Source: Alphaproteobacteria bacterium (GTDB taxonomy: Bacteria > Pseudomonadota > Alphaproteobacteria > Acetobacterales > Acetobacteraceae). Taken from it: a DNA stretch of 13,098 bases. Below the pieces are notes generated by a model. It ran no database searches. It saw only the letters and a list, made by a program, of their open reading frames with translations, and was not told the origin of the DNA. The stretch spans positions 1 through 13,098 of the forward strand of contig JAMFRY010000082.1 in the NCBI GenBank assembly GCA_026225015.1. The letters run 5' to 3'. The stretch's first letter is position 1. The number at the start of each line of letters is the position of its first letter. The position numbers and the translations under genes are program-made. Of the stretch, positions 1 through 6,953 are shown piece by piece.

Positions 1-725
1 ACATCCAGCGCCCACCAGCGCATCGCCCAATCCGCCTTCCATTGCAGCTTGGCGGAACCGCCGGTGACTTCCGTCTCGAACCGAATGCCGGTCTCCGGGT
101 CGATCCAGGTCACCGTGCCGGATTCCAGATCGACCTTCTCGATCGGCACCTGCATCACGATGCCCGACCGCGGATGGATCGGCAGGATTGGCGAATAGGT
201 GGCGCGGCGTTCCGGCCCCAAGGTCGGGCGGATGATCTCGACGATCTTGTCGTGGTTGGCCAGCACGTGCAGGAGCGCATCGTCGAACCGGCCGGAGAAG
301 TAATATTCGCTGGAGGAGGCGAATTCGTAATCGAACCCAAACGAATCCAGAAAGCTGCGCAGCCTGGCATTGTTATGGGCGCCGAAGCTGGAATGTGTGC
401 CGAACGGGTCCGGCACCTGCGTGAGAGGTTTACCGATGAATTCCTTCAGCATTTCACGGTTCGGCACGTTATCCGGGACTTTGCGCAAGCCGTCCATGTC
501 GTCGGAAAAGGCCAGCAGACGCGAGGGCAGGCCGGTCAGTTCGGTAAAGGCGCGGCGCACCCAGGTCGTGCGGGCCACCTCGCCGAACGTGCCGATATGC
601 GGCAGGCCGGAGGGTCCGTAGCCGGTCTCAAACAAGGCGTGCGTTTTGCCTTTCTGCGTCAACAGCGCGGCAACGCGCTCGGCTTCACGGAAGGGCCAAC
701 TCGGTGGATTGGTTTGTTCGTTCAT
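1..725 (-). CDS. lysK: Class I lysyl-tRNA synthetase, N-terminal part (gene cut by window edge)
   Basis: This enzyme attaches lysine to tRNA-Lys in the cytoplasm. I translated the minus strand from the ATG at 725-723 and found it open to base 1, giving 241 codons. The class I signature PHIGTFGEV lies at residues 42-50 (the HIGH-type ATP-binding motif). It is followed by a segment reading [15 protein letters not shown], typical of the archaeal-type class I LysRS that many alphaproteobacteria carry instead of the class II enzyme. The family is usually a little over 500 residues, so more than half, including the KMSKS loop and the anticodon-binding part, lies outside the window. The start precedes the HIGH motif by about 40 residues, as expected. 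The gene is divergent from the helicase, with 49 bases between the two start codons. The identification is firm. Confidence 0.93.
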   Translation of the reverse strand, partial: MNEQTNPPSWPFREAERVAALLTQKGKTHALFETGYGPSGLPHIGTFGEVARTTWVRRAFTELTGLPSRLLAFSDDMDGLRKVPDNVPNREMLKEFIGKPLTQVPDPFGTHSSFGAHNNARLRSFLDSFGFDYEFASSSEYYFSGRFDDALLHVLANHDKIVEIIRPTLGPERRATYSPILPIHPRSGIVMQVPIEKVDLESGTVTWIDPETGIRFETEVTGGSAKLQWKADWAMRWWALD

Positions 726-774
726 AATCCGCCCGGTCTATGGCTAATTTTTTGCTCCGTCTATACGTGAAGCC
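726..774. promoter_or_regulatory. Divergent lysK/helicase intergenic promoter region
   Basis: Only 49 bases separate the two divergent start codons, so both promoters must lie here or reach into the genes. On the plus strand a -10-like CTATAC sits at 761-766, about 8 bases before the helicase ATG. If used, it would give an almost leaderless mRNA, which fits the lack of a Shine-Dalgarno sequence there. I see no good -35 match. This is an inference from position and one weak motif. Confidence 0.3.
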
Positions 775-3591
775 ATGCCGTATTTGCCGGATAAATGCGC
801 TTTGGTCGCCGGACACGGCAAAGCCACACTGCTCGACCGCGACGGCGCCTTCGTTTCCGTGCGGACCGGTAGTGTCGCCAAAGCGCTGAATGGCGAGGTC
901 CCGCTGGTGATCCACGGCCCGGCGACGCTCAAACGCCTCGGCAATCCCGCTTGCCCCGTACTGGATATTCTGGAGCTTTTCGCTTTCGCCTGCCCGGCGC
1001 AAACCGCCGCCCCGTCCGCCGCCGGCCTGGCCAGGTTTCTGGAAATGGACATTCCAGAGAACCAGGAGCAGGCCGCCGCTGCCTTGGCGCCCATCGCCGA
1101 GGCGCTGCTGGCCCGGCTTGCTTTGGGCCGAACGCTGCCGATCAACCGCGATGCTGCCGGCCTGGCCGCCACTATGGGAAAAGCCGGCTGGGGTTGGGCC
1201 CGCTACGTGCTGGCGGCGCTGGGCGCGCCGGCCGCGCAGGCAGACGGCATGGCGCTCCGACTCTGGAAGCGCCTGCCGGAATGGGAGGACGCCGCGCCAC
1301 GCCCGCCGCCCTCTGCCTTTCCGGTTCCGCCGGCGGAGGCGCGCACCCGCCTTGCGCTCCTGCTCGGGCCGCAGGCCGAGCAGCGCCCTGCCCAAGCCGA
1401 TTATGCCTCGGCCGCCTCGGCCGCTTTCTCGCCGCGCATCGCCGAGGGCGTGCCGCATCTGGTGCTGGCCGAAGCCGGCACCGGCACCGGCAAAACCCTG
1501 GGCTACCTTGCCCCCGCCAGCCTGTGGGCAGAGAAGAACCAAGGCGCCGTATGGGTTTCCACCTTCACCCGCCATTTGCAGCGGCAGATCGAAACCGAAG
1601 CCGCGCGGCTAACGCCAATCGCAAAGGAGGGGCAAAAAGAGGAGCAAAAAACCCGCCAGCGCGTGGTGCTGCGCAAAGGCCGAGAGAATTACCTGTGTCT
1701 GCTGAACTATGAGGACGCCGTAAATACCGAGCGGGGCAGAATACCGCTCGGCTTGATCTCCCGCTGGGCGCTGGCCAGCGCCGACGGCGATCTGATGGGC
1801 GGTGATTTGCCCGGCTGGTTCGCCGAGCTCTTCGGCCATGCCTTGCTCGCCAATATCGCGGATCGGCGCGGCGAATGCATTCATGCCGCCTGCCCGCATT
1901 ACAAGCGCTGCACCATCGAGCATGTCATCCGCCGCGCCCGCCTCGCCGATCTGGTCATCGCCAACCATGCGCTGGTGATGGCTCAAGCCGTCTGGGGCGG
2001 GCTGGATGACGCCACCATCCCCACGCGCTATGTTTTCGATGAGGGCCATCATATTTTCGATGCCGCTGACGCCGCCTTTGCGGTGGAGCTTTCAGGTGCG
2101 GCAATGGCCGAACTCCGCCGCTGGCTGCTGGGCCCTGAGGGCATGCGCTCGCGCGCCCGCGGCCTGGCCCGCCGGCTGGAGGATATTTTCGCCACCGACG
2201 ACTCCCTGAAACCCAAGCTGGACGCAGCCCTTACTGCTGCTCATGCGCTGCCCGCCCCGATGTTCGCCACCCGCTTCACCCAAGATGACGTGCTCGCGGA
2301 ACCGGGGGCGCAGAAAAACCCGGCCGAGGCGCTCCTTCAGGCGCTGCGCCTGCAGGCAAGGGCGCGCGCGACCGAGCCCTCGCTCGCCGGCGCCATGCCG
2401 GTCGAGGTCGATCTCCGTCCCATCGAAGATCTCGTTCTGGAGACCGCCGAAAAACTCACGCGCGCCCTGGAGCGTCTGCGGATTCCGCTGGTGGCGATGC
2501 GAGAGCGCTTCCTCGACCGGCTCGAAACCGAGGCGGAAACCCTGGATGAGCCGACGCGCCAACGGCTGGAAGGTGCAGCGCGCTCGATGAAACGCCGCGC
2601 CATTGATCCGCTCACCGCCTGGCGCCGGATGCTCGATTCGCTGCGCATTGCCGATGCGCGGCCTGGGCAGCGTCCGGCTTACGTGCAGTTCCTGCGTCTC
2701 GAGCGCAATACCGATGGTGACAAGGACGTCGCTATTCTCTCGCACATGTTGGACCCGACGGAGGCCTTCATCGAGACCATCGCCAACCCTGCCCATGGCA
2801 TGCTGATCACCTCCGCCACCTTGCGCGACGGTTACGAATCGGGCGGCAGCGCAGATCCAAGCGCCGGCGCCGATCAGGAAACCGCGTGGGCGCAGGCGGA
2901 AGCGCGGACCGGCGCCGTGCATCTCGCCGCTCCCGCCATCCGCGCCGCCTTCGCCTCGCCCTTTGATTACGCCGCGCAAACCCGCATCTTCATCGTGAAC
3001 GACGTGAACGCCAACGATATCGGCGCTCTCTCCGGCGCATTCCGGGCTTTGTTCGAAGCCGGAAGTGGCGGGGCGCTGGGCCTATTCACCGCCATTTCCC
3101 GCCTGCGCGCCGTGCATGCCCGCATCGCGGTACCTCTGGAAGAAGCCGGCATCCCGCTTTACGCGCAGCATGTCGACGCGATGGATAACGCCACGCTGGT
3201 CGATATTTTCCGGGCCGAAGAACATTCCTGCCTGCTCGGCACCGACGCGATGCGCGATGGCGTCGATATTCCCGGCAATGCGTTGCGCCTGGTAGTTTTT
3301 GAACGCACCCCCTGGCCCCGGCCGGACATTCTGCACCGCGCGCGGCGCACCCATCTCTCGGGCGGCCAGCCGAAGGATTATGACGACGCCATCGTGCGCT
3401 TGCGTCTGCGCCAAGCCTTTGGCCGGCTGATCCGGCGCGCTGATGATCGGGGGGTTTTCGTATTGCTCGACCGCCAAACCCCGGCCCGGCTGTTCACCGC
3501 CTTTCCCGCCCAAGCGCCCATCCTCCGCTGCGGCCTGGCCGCAACAATCTCCGGAGTCCGGGATTTCCTTAACGGAATCCGCGGGGATTGA
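775..3591 (+). CDS. DinG/XPD-type iron-sulfur ATP-dependent DNA helicase (superfamily 2)
   Basis: This is a cytoplasmic 5'-3' DNA helicase of the XPD/DinG class, probably acting in repair or in resolving replication obstacles. The Walker A motif AEAGTGTGKT is at about residues 232-241. The DEAH-type Walker B reads DEGHH at 422-426. A TSATL motif lies near 680, and the C-terminal motif VI reads QAFGRLIRR at 880-888. Four cysteines at 308, 368, 373 and 379 have the C-x4-C-x5-C spacing of the DinG iron-sulfur cluster, the first being well upstream. Residues 1 to about 120 precede the helicase and resemble a degenerate exonuclease (see findings). At 938 residues it is longer than E. coli DinG (about 716), mostly because of this N-terminal part and insertions. 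The start is the ATG at 775, which has no strong ribosome binding site. The family is certain. The exact orthologue name is not, so no symbol is given. Confidence 0.92.
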   Translation: MPYLPDKCALVAGHGKATLLDRDGAFVSVRTGSVAKALNGEVPLVIHGPATLKRLGNPACPVLDILELFAFACPAQTAAPSAAGLARFLEMDIPENQEQAAAALAPIAEALLARLALGRTLPINRDAAGLAATMGKAGWGWARYVLAALGAPAAQADGMALRLWKRLPEWEDAAPRPPPSAFPVPPAEARTRLALLLGPQAEQRPAQADYASAASAAFSPRIAEGVPHLVLAEAGTGTGKTLGYLAPASLWAEKNQGAVWVSTFTRHLQRQIETEAARLTPIAKEGQKEEQKTRQRVVLRKGRENYLCLLNYEDAVNTERGRIPLGLISRWALASADGDLMGGDLPGWFAELFGHALLANIADRRGECIHAACPHYKRCTIEHVIRRARLADLVIANHALVMAQAVWGGLDDATIPTRYVFDEGHHIFDAADAAFAVELSGAAMAELRRWLLGPEGMRSRARGLARRLEDIFATDDSLKPKLDAALTAAHALPAPMFATRFTQDDVLAEPGAQKNPAEALLQALRLQARARATEPSLAGAMPVEVDLRPIEDLVLETAEKLTRALERLRIPLVAMRERFLDRLETEAETLDEPTRQRLEGAARSMKRRAIDPLTAWRRMLDSLRIADARPGQRPAYVQFLRLERNTDGDKDVAILSHMLDPTEAFIETIANPAHGMLITSATLRDGYESGGSADPSAGADQETAWAQAEARTGAVHLAAPAIRAAFASPFDYAAQTRIFIVNDVNANDIGALSGAFRALFEAGSGGALGLFTAISRLRAVHARIAVPLEEAGIPLYAQHVDAMDNATLVDIFRAEEHSCLLGTDAMRDGVDIPGNALRLVVFERTPWPRPDILHRARRTHLSGGQPKDYDDAIVRLRLRQAFGRLIRRADDRGVFVLLDRQTPARLFTAFPAQAPILRCGLAATISGVRDFLNGIRGD

Positions 3592-3705
3592 GCAGGTTTG
3601 TGCGGTATTTACCACATGATGACGGAAACCGGAGCGCTGCCGGCCTAAAAGCTAGGTGCATTGGCGGGATTCTGCTAGCCAGACAGCGGGGATCACACGC
3701 TTTGG

Positions 3706-4191
3706 TTGAGGGGATTGCTGAAATTGCTTCGGCTTTGCGTAGCTATGGCCGTATTGCTGGCGGGGCTGATGGTCTCGGTAGGCAGTGCGAGGGCTGACAT
3801 CACCGGATCAAACCCGACCGGGCTTTGGCTGACCGCCGATCATAGCGCGGTCATTCAGATCGCAGCATGCAAAACCGGACTTTGCGGAGAGATCGTCGGC
3901 ATCCACCTGAAACATCCTGGCGACCCGATGCCGGCAGACTGGCAGGGTGAACCCCAATGCGGGTTGAAGATCATTCAGACCTCACCCATGATCAATGCCA
4001 CCGGGCAGACCGTTTGGAAGGGCTATGTGCTGGACCCCCGGAACGGGGTTTTTCATCCTGCTCTACTGGCCCTGGATGCTTTCCGGCGGCTGGTATTGCA
4101 TGGCTACCTGCTGCTGCCGTTCCTGGGCAGGTCGCAGGTCTGGACGGCCTATACGGGGCCGACATTGCCGAACTGCCACATTCCGGGATGA
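3706..4191 (+). CDS. DUF2147 secreted protein
   Basis: This is a small exported protein of unknown function. The first 30 residues form a signal peptide: a short basic stretch (R2, K6, R9), a hydrophobic core, then a cleavage site after ARA (residues 28-30). The mature part has the DUF2147 pattern: GLWLTADHSAVIQI, a C-x5-C pair (AACKTGLCG), a WQGEPQCG segment, a DPRNG motif and a C-terminal VWTAYTGPTLPNC. Its length of about 160 residues suits the family. The start is uncertain. TTG at 3706 gives the best basic N-region. TTG at 3724 has a GAGGGG ribosome binding site ten bases upstream. ATG at 3745 leaves only a short signal peptide. It follows the helicase by 114 bases and is convergent with the membrane gene. 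No enzymatic role is established for the domain. Confidence 0.8.
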   Translation: MRGLLKLLRLCVAMAVLLAGLMVSVGSARADITGSNPTGLWLTADHSAVIQIAACKTGLCGEIVGIHLKHPGDPMPADWQGEPQCGLKIIQTSPMINATGQTVWKGYVLDPRNGVFHPALLALDAFRRLVLHGYLLLPFLGRSQVWTAYTGPTLPNCHIPG

Positions 4192-4239
4192 GTTGGATTT
4201 TTGGGACGGCCCCACGCATATCCCGGTTGAAAAGAGCGC

Positions 4240-4866
4240 TCAACCTCTTTGAAATATCGCCTTTCCTGCGTCGCCATGCTGGGCGAGGTACCATAGGCTC
4301 CAGACCATCAGAAGGGCAAAAATACCGTAGCCGATAACCGGGCCGACGAGCAGGTAGCGGCCGATGGGCCAGATATATGCCAGCCAGCACATCACGGAGG
4401 TTTGCCCCACCAGCCCGGCGCCCCAGACTGCGGTAAGCGTTTTCAATAATCTTGGAACGCCCTGCTTGCCCCACACCTGCTCGAAATCCTTGGCCCCTTC
4501 CGCGGTATTGCGGGCCATCGTCGCGCAAGCGAGGTAGAAGATCATCGGGCGCTTGAAGAGCAGCGAGGTGAGGAAGATCAGGCCGACGGCGCCCGTGACC
4601 AGCGCATCGCGTATCTGGATCAGCCGCGCCGAGCCGCCCATGGCGGTGGCGGCAAGGGTGAACAGAATACTGGCAACCACAACCACGCTGATGGCGTCCA
4701 GCCGGCGGGTTTTGATCAGCTCGTACAGGCTCCAAAGCAGTGGCGGAAAGGCAGACGCGATCAGCGCGGTAACATCGCCGTAATGGCCATCAAGCGCCTG
4801 GTATACCGCCCAGGGCGCGATAAAGTTTGCGAACAGTTCCGGGATGACGCGCAGAAATTTGTTCAG
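4240..4866 (-). CDS. VC0807-like six-helix membrane protein, probable CTG start overlapping thiG
   Basis: This is an inner-membrane protein of unknown function. Read from 4866 it has 208 residues and about six hydrophobic segments, including [48 protein letters not shown] and [16 protein letters not shown], plus two in the C-terminal half. The family signatures [10 protein letters not shown] and KRPMIFYLA are present. The frame has no ATG, GTG or TTG between its upstream stop near 4990 and the GTG at 4686. A start at that GTG would delete two predicted helices and the conserved LLWSLYEL motif. CTG at 4866-4864 forms a CTGA overlap with the thiG TGA stop (4865-4863), the usual geometry of a coupled ATGA junction, so I place the start there. 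Order and overlap make it the third gene of a thiS-thiG operon. A role in handling thiamin precursors is only a guess from context. Confidence 0.75.
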   Translation of the reverse strand: MNKFLRVIPELFANFIAPWAVYQALDGHYGDVTALIASAFPPLLWSLYELIKTRRLDAISVVVVASILFTLAATAMGGSARLIQIRDALVTGAVGLIFLTSLLFKRPMIFYLACATMARNTAEGAKDFEQVWGKQGVPRLLKTLTAVWGAGLVGQTSVMCWLAYIWPIGRYLLVGPVIGYGIFALLMVWSLWYLAQHGDAGKAIFQRG

Positions 4867-5654
4867 CGGATCAGCCCGGTCATCGGGCTGGACGGATTCG
4901 CCACATTGATCCGGGGAATGCGGCCGGCGCGGAAGGCAAGGCGTCCCGCCTCCACCCCGGCCTTCATGGCGCGGGCCATCAAAACCGGATCATCGGCCAG
5001 CGCGATGGCGGAGTTGACCAGCACCGCGTCGCAGCCAAGTTCCATCGCGAATGTCGCATCATAGGCGGTGCCGACCCCGGCATCGACCAATACCGGCACG
5101 CGCGCGTTTTGAATGATCATCTGAATAAGCAGCGGGTTCTGCACGCCAAGCCCCGAACCGATCGGTGCGCCGAGCGGCATGATGGCGACGCAGCCCATCT
5201 CTTCCAGCCGTTTGGCGAGGATAGGATCGTCGGAGCAATACACCATCACCTCGAACCCGTCTTTGATGAGTGCGGCGGCGGCTTCCAGCGTTGCCGGCAT
5301 GTCCGGGTACAGGGTTGGCGGCGGCCCCAGCACTTCCAGCTTAACCAGATTCCACCCGCCCGCCTCTCGCGCCAGCCGCAGGGTGCGCACCGCGTCATCA
5401 GCGGTGAAGCAGCCGGCGGTATTTGGCAAATAAGTGTAACGCGCAGGGCTGACATAGTCTTGCAGCATGGGGGCTTTCGGATCGGACAGGTTGACGCGGC
5501 GAACCGCCACGGTGACGACCTCCGCGCCCGAGGCCTCGATGGCGGCGGCAGTGGTCGGCAGGTCCTTATATTTGCCTGTTCCGACAATCAGGCGCGAGCC
5601 AAAACTGCGGCCGGCGACCACCCAGTCATCCTCCGCCGTGACATAAGCGTCCAT
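4863..5654 (-). CDS. thiG: Thiazole synthase ThiG
   Basis: ThiG builds the thiazole phosphate ring of thiamin from deoxyxylulose 5-phosphate, dehydroglycine (iminoglycine) and the sulfur carried as ThiS thiocarboxylate. The 263-residue length is normal for this TIM-barrel enzyme. Visible hallmarks are [10 protein letters not shown] near residues 22-31, a VTVAVRR strand at 47-53, and NLVKLEVLG at 102-110, whose K105 corresponds to the Schiff-base lysine. Further on are [13 protein letters not shown] and [13 protein letters not shown], the phosphate-binding and barrel-closing loops. The ATG at 5654 directly abuts the thiS stop codon, so the pair is co-translated. The 3' end overlaps the membrane gene by four bases. 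No thiO, thiF or thiE is present in this window. Identification is certain. Confidence 0.97.
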   Translation of the reverse strand: MDAYVTAEDDWVVAGRSFGSRLIVGTGKYKDLPTTAAAIEASGAEVVTVAVRRVNLSDPKAPMLQDYVSPARYTYLPNTAGCFTADDAVRTLRLAREAGGWNLVKLEVLGPPPTLYPDMPATLEAAAALIKDGFEVMVYCSDDPILAKRLEEMGCVAIMPLGAPIGSGLGVQNPLLIQMIIQNARVPVLVDAGVGTAYDATFAMELGCDAVLVNSAIALADDPVLMARAMKAGVEAGRLAFRAGRIPRINVANPSSPMTGLIR

Positions 5655-5876
5655 CTAGCCGCCTCCAATAAAGTGAACGATTTCAAGACCGTCGCCGGAG
5701 TTTAGCCGAACCGATCCGTAGCTGGAGCGGGGCACGATTTCGCGATTCAGCTCCACCGCCACTTTGCGAATATCAAGCTCCAGCGCAGTGACCAGCTCGG
5801 CCACGCTCAACGGCGCCGGAAAGGCCCGCTGTTCGCCGTTGATGGTTAGGCTAAGTACTTCTATCGACGCATCCAT
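5655..5876 (-). CDS. thiS: Sulfur carrier protein ThiS
   Basis: This is a ubiquitin-like sulfur carrier. Its C-terminal glycine is adenylated, converted to a thiocarboxylate, and donates sulfur to ThiG. The 73-residue product has the ThiS pattern: LTINGEQRAF near residues 10-19, SVAELVTAL, VAVELNREIVPRS at about 39-51, GDGLEIVHFIGGG at the end and the essential terminal Gly-Gly. The ATG at 5876 leaves a slightly longer N-terminus (MDASIEVLS) than the minimal family form. The stop codon touches the thiG ATG with no spacing. It is the first gene of the minus-strand operon and diverges from aroQ, leaving 55 bases between them. That is too little for a full TPP riboswitch in front of thiS unless it overlaps aroQ. 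Confidence 0.95.
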   Translation of the reverse strand: MDASIEVLSLTINGEQRAFPAPLSVAELVTALELDIRKVAVELNREIVPRSSYGSVRLNSGDGLEIVHFIGGG

Positions 5877-5931
5877 GCCGGCAATATGGCGGCAGTTGGC
5901 CGAAACGGAAACCCTGTGCTACCCGGCGCAA
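5877..5931. promoter_or_regulatory. Divergent thiS/aroQ promoter region
   Basis: This 55-base gap separates two divergent operons and must contain or border both promoters. Toward aroQ, a TTGGCC (5896-5901) and a TGCTAC (5917-5922) could be a weak -35/-10 pair with a short 15-base spacer. I see no TPP-riboswitch core, and the space is too small for one. The assignment is mainly positional. Confidence 0.3.
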
Positions 5932-6381
5932 ATGCCAGCGCCACTCATTACCGTTCTGAACGGCCCCAATCTGAACCTGCTGGGCACCCGCGAGCCGGAG
6001 ATCTACGGCACCGGAACACTGGACGATCTGGAGACGTTGTGCGGCGAAGTGGCCGAAGGTCTCGGCCTTGCGATCGACTTCCGGCAGACGAACCTCGAGG
6101 GCGAGTTGATCTCCTGGGTCCAGGAGACCCGCGGCAGAGCCGCGGGCCTGATCATCAATCCGGCCGGCTATTCCCATACCTCGATCGCGCTGATGGACGC
6201 GCTGCTCGCCATCGATATCCCGGTGATCGAGGTGCATCTCTCCAACATTCATACGCGCGAGTCGTTCCGGCACCACTCCTACGTTTCGCAGGCCGTGCAG
6301 GGCGTGATTTGCGGCTTGGGGTTTGCAGGCTATAGGCTGGCGCTGATCGCCCTTTCCGACATCCTGGAAGAAGACCAATGA
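5932..6381 (+). CDS. aroQ: Type II 3-dehydroquinate dehydratase
   Basis: This enzyme catalyses the third step of the shikimate pathway, 3-dehydroquinate to 3-dehydroshikimate, as a cytosolic dodecamer in this family. The 149 residues match the usual length. The N-terminal block NGPNLNLLGTREPEIYG (residues 10-26) carries the arginine (R20) and catalytic tyrosine (Y25) of the flexible lid. NPAGYSHTS (76-84) supplies substrate-binding N76. EVHLSNIHTRESFRHHS (100-116) supplies the catalytic histidine H102 and R113. I chose ATG 5932 because the conserved block begins a few residues after it; the longer open frame upstream lies inside thiS. No clear Shine-Dalgarno sequence is visible. The stop overlaps the accB start as ATGA, showing tight coupling. 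The aroQ-accB-accC order is common in proteobacteria. Confidence 0.96.
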   Translation: MPAPLITVLNGPNLNLLGTREPEIYGTGTLDDLETLCGEVAEGLGLAIDFRQTNLEGELISWVQETRGRAAGLIINPAGYSHTSIALMDALLAIDIPVIEVHLSNIHTRESFRHHSYVSQAVQGVICGLGFAGYRLALIALSDILEEDQ

Positions 6382-6833
6382 GCCTCTCCTTTGAACCCGA
6401 CGCCCTGCGCGCGCTGGCGGAACTGCTGAATTCAACCGGCCTTTCGGAAATCGAACTGGAAGAGGGCGGCCGCAAACTGCGCCTGGCCCGCGTGATCACG
6501 CCGGTTAGCATACCGGTGGCGGCACAATCCGCCTTGGCGGCGCCGGTCTCCGCACTCGCTCCAGTGGCGGAACCTGGCAAGCCGGATCCTGCGAAGCACC
6601 CAGGTGCTGTGAAAAGCCCGATGGTCGGCATAGCCTTTCTGGCGCCGGAACCCGGCGCCGCGCCCTACGTTATCCTTGGCCAGAGCGTGGAGGCGGGGCA
6701 AACCCTGCTGCTGATCGAGGCGATGAAAACCTTCAACCAGATCAAGGCCACAAAATCCGGGACCGTGAAACATATCCTGGTGGCCAGCGGCGCGCCGGTT
6801 GAATATGACGAAGCGTTGTTGATTATCGAATGA
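6378..6833 (+). CDS. accB: Biotin carboxyl carrier protein of acetyl-CoA carboxylase
   Basis: AccB (BCCP) carries biotin between biotin carboxylase and carboxyltransferase in acetyl-CoA carboxylase, the first committed step of fatty acid synthesis. The 151-residue protein has the standard plan. There is an N-terminal helical part containing ELEEGGRKLRLAR (residues 26-38). A Pro/Ala-rich linker runs from about 44 to 75. The C-terminal biotinyl domain starts at VKSPMVG. Biotin attaches at K117 in IEAMKTFNQI; the usual EAMK core is intact and the residues after it (TFN) are a modest variant. The DEALLIIE ending is typical. The ATG at 6378 overlaps the aroQ stop by four bases, so aroQ and accB are translationally coupled. 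accC follows after 120 bases that hold a strong hairpin. Confidence 0.96.
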   Translation: MSLSFEPDALRALAELLNSTGLSEIELEEGGRKLRLARVITPVSIPVAAQSALAAPVSALAPVAEPGKPDPAKHPGAVKSPMVGIAFLAPEPGAAPYVILGQSVEAGQTLLLIEAMKTFNQIKATKSGTVKHILVASGAPVEYDEALLIIE

Positions 6834-6848
6834 CACAACACAGGAAAG

Positions 6849-6876
6849 TGGTTCTTTTTCTGAAGAAAAAGAACCA
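6849..6876. repeat. Perfect 12-bp inverted repeat (hairpin) between accB and accC
   Basis: TGGTTCTTTTTC (6849-6860) and GAAAAAGAACCA (6865-6876) are exact reverse complements around a TGAA loop. Right after it, AAAAGACTTTT (6877-6887) is a second small palindrome in an A/T-rich stretch that stands out from the GC-rich surroundings. No T-run directly follows the stem on either strand, so it is not a textbook terminator. It resembles A/T-rich intergenic hairpins I associate with dispersed repeats in Acetobacteraceae genomes, but I cannot confirm copies from this window. It could also act as a processing or attenuation element between accB and accC. Confidence 0.7.
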
Positions 6877-6953
6877 AAAAGACTTTTATTTCTTGGAGGC
6901 GTTGGGGATTTCGGCGTTCAGGCCGCGAATGCTGGCGAGTTTCCACCACTAAG

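Noticed and set aside
42..770. 242-codon plus-strand open frame at the left edge
   Set aside because: It is antisense to the class I lysyl-tRNA synthetase, whose HIGH motif and following segment are unmistakable on the minus strand.
2092..2979. Long minus-strand open frame inside the helicase (and similar ones at 685-1575 and 3082-3615)
   Set aside because: They are antisense shadows of the helicase. The sense strand has all helicase motifs, while these show no domain or ribosome binding site.
4040..4110. Possible compensated frameshift in the DUF2147 gene after DPRNG
   Set aside because: The translation through ALLALDAFRRLVLHGYLLLPFLG continues the family pattern in the same frame, so no shift is needed.
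3992..4735. 247-codon minus-strand frame over the membrane gene
   Set aside because: It is a different frame from the hydrophobic VC0807-like product, runs across the DUF2147 gene on the other strand, and has a Pro/Arg-rich translation without membrane segments.
5764..5931. Upstream extension of aroQ
   Set aside because: The open frame continues into thiS, but type II dehydroquinases begin just before the NGPNLNLLG block, so ATG 5932 is the correct start.
5877..5931. Possible TPP riboswitch before thiS
   Set aside because: The space is too short and no conserved thi-box sequence is seen.
6849..6894. Rho-independent terminator between accB and accC
   Set aside because: The stem is perfect, but the bases after it are A-rich on the plus strand and there is no T-run on the minus strand. 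It also sits between genes usually co-transcribed, so it is listed as a repeat/hairpin instead.
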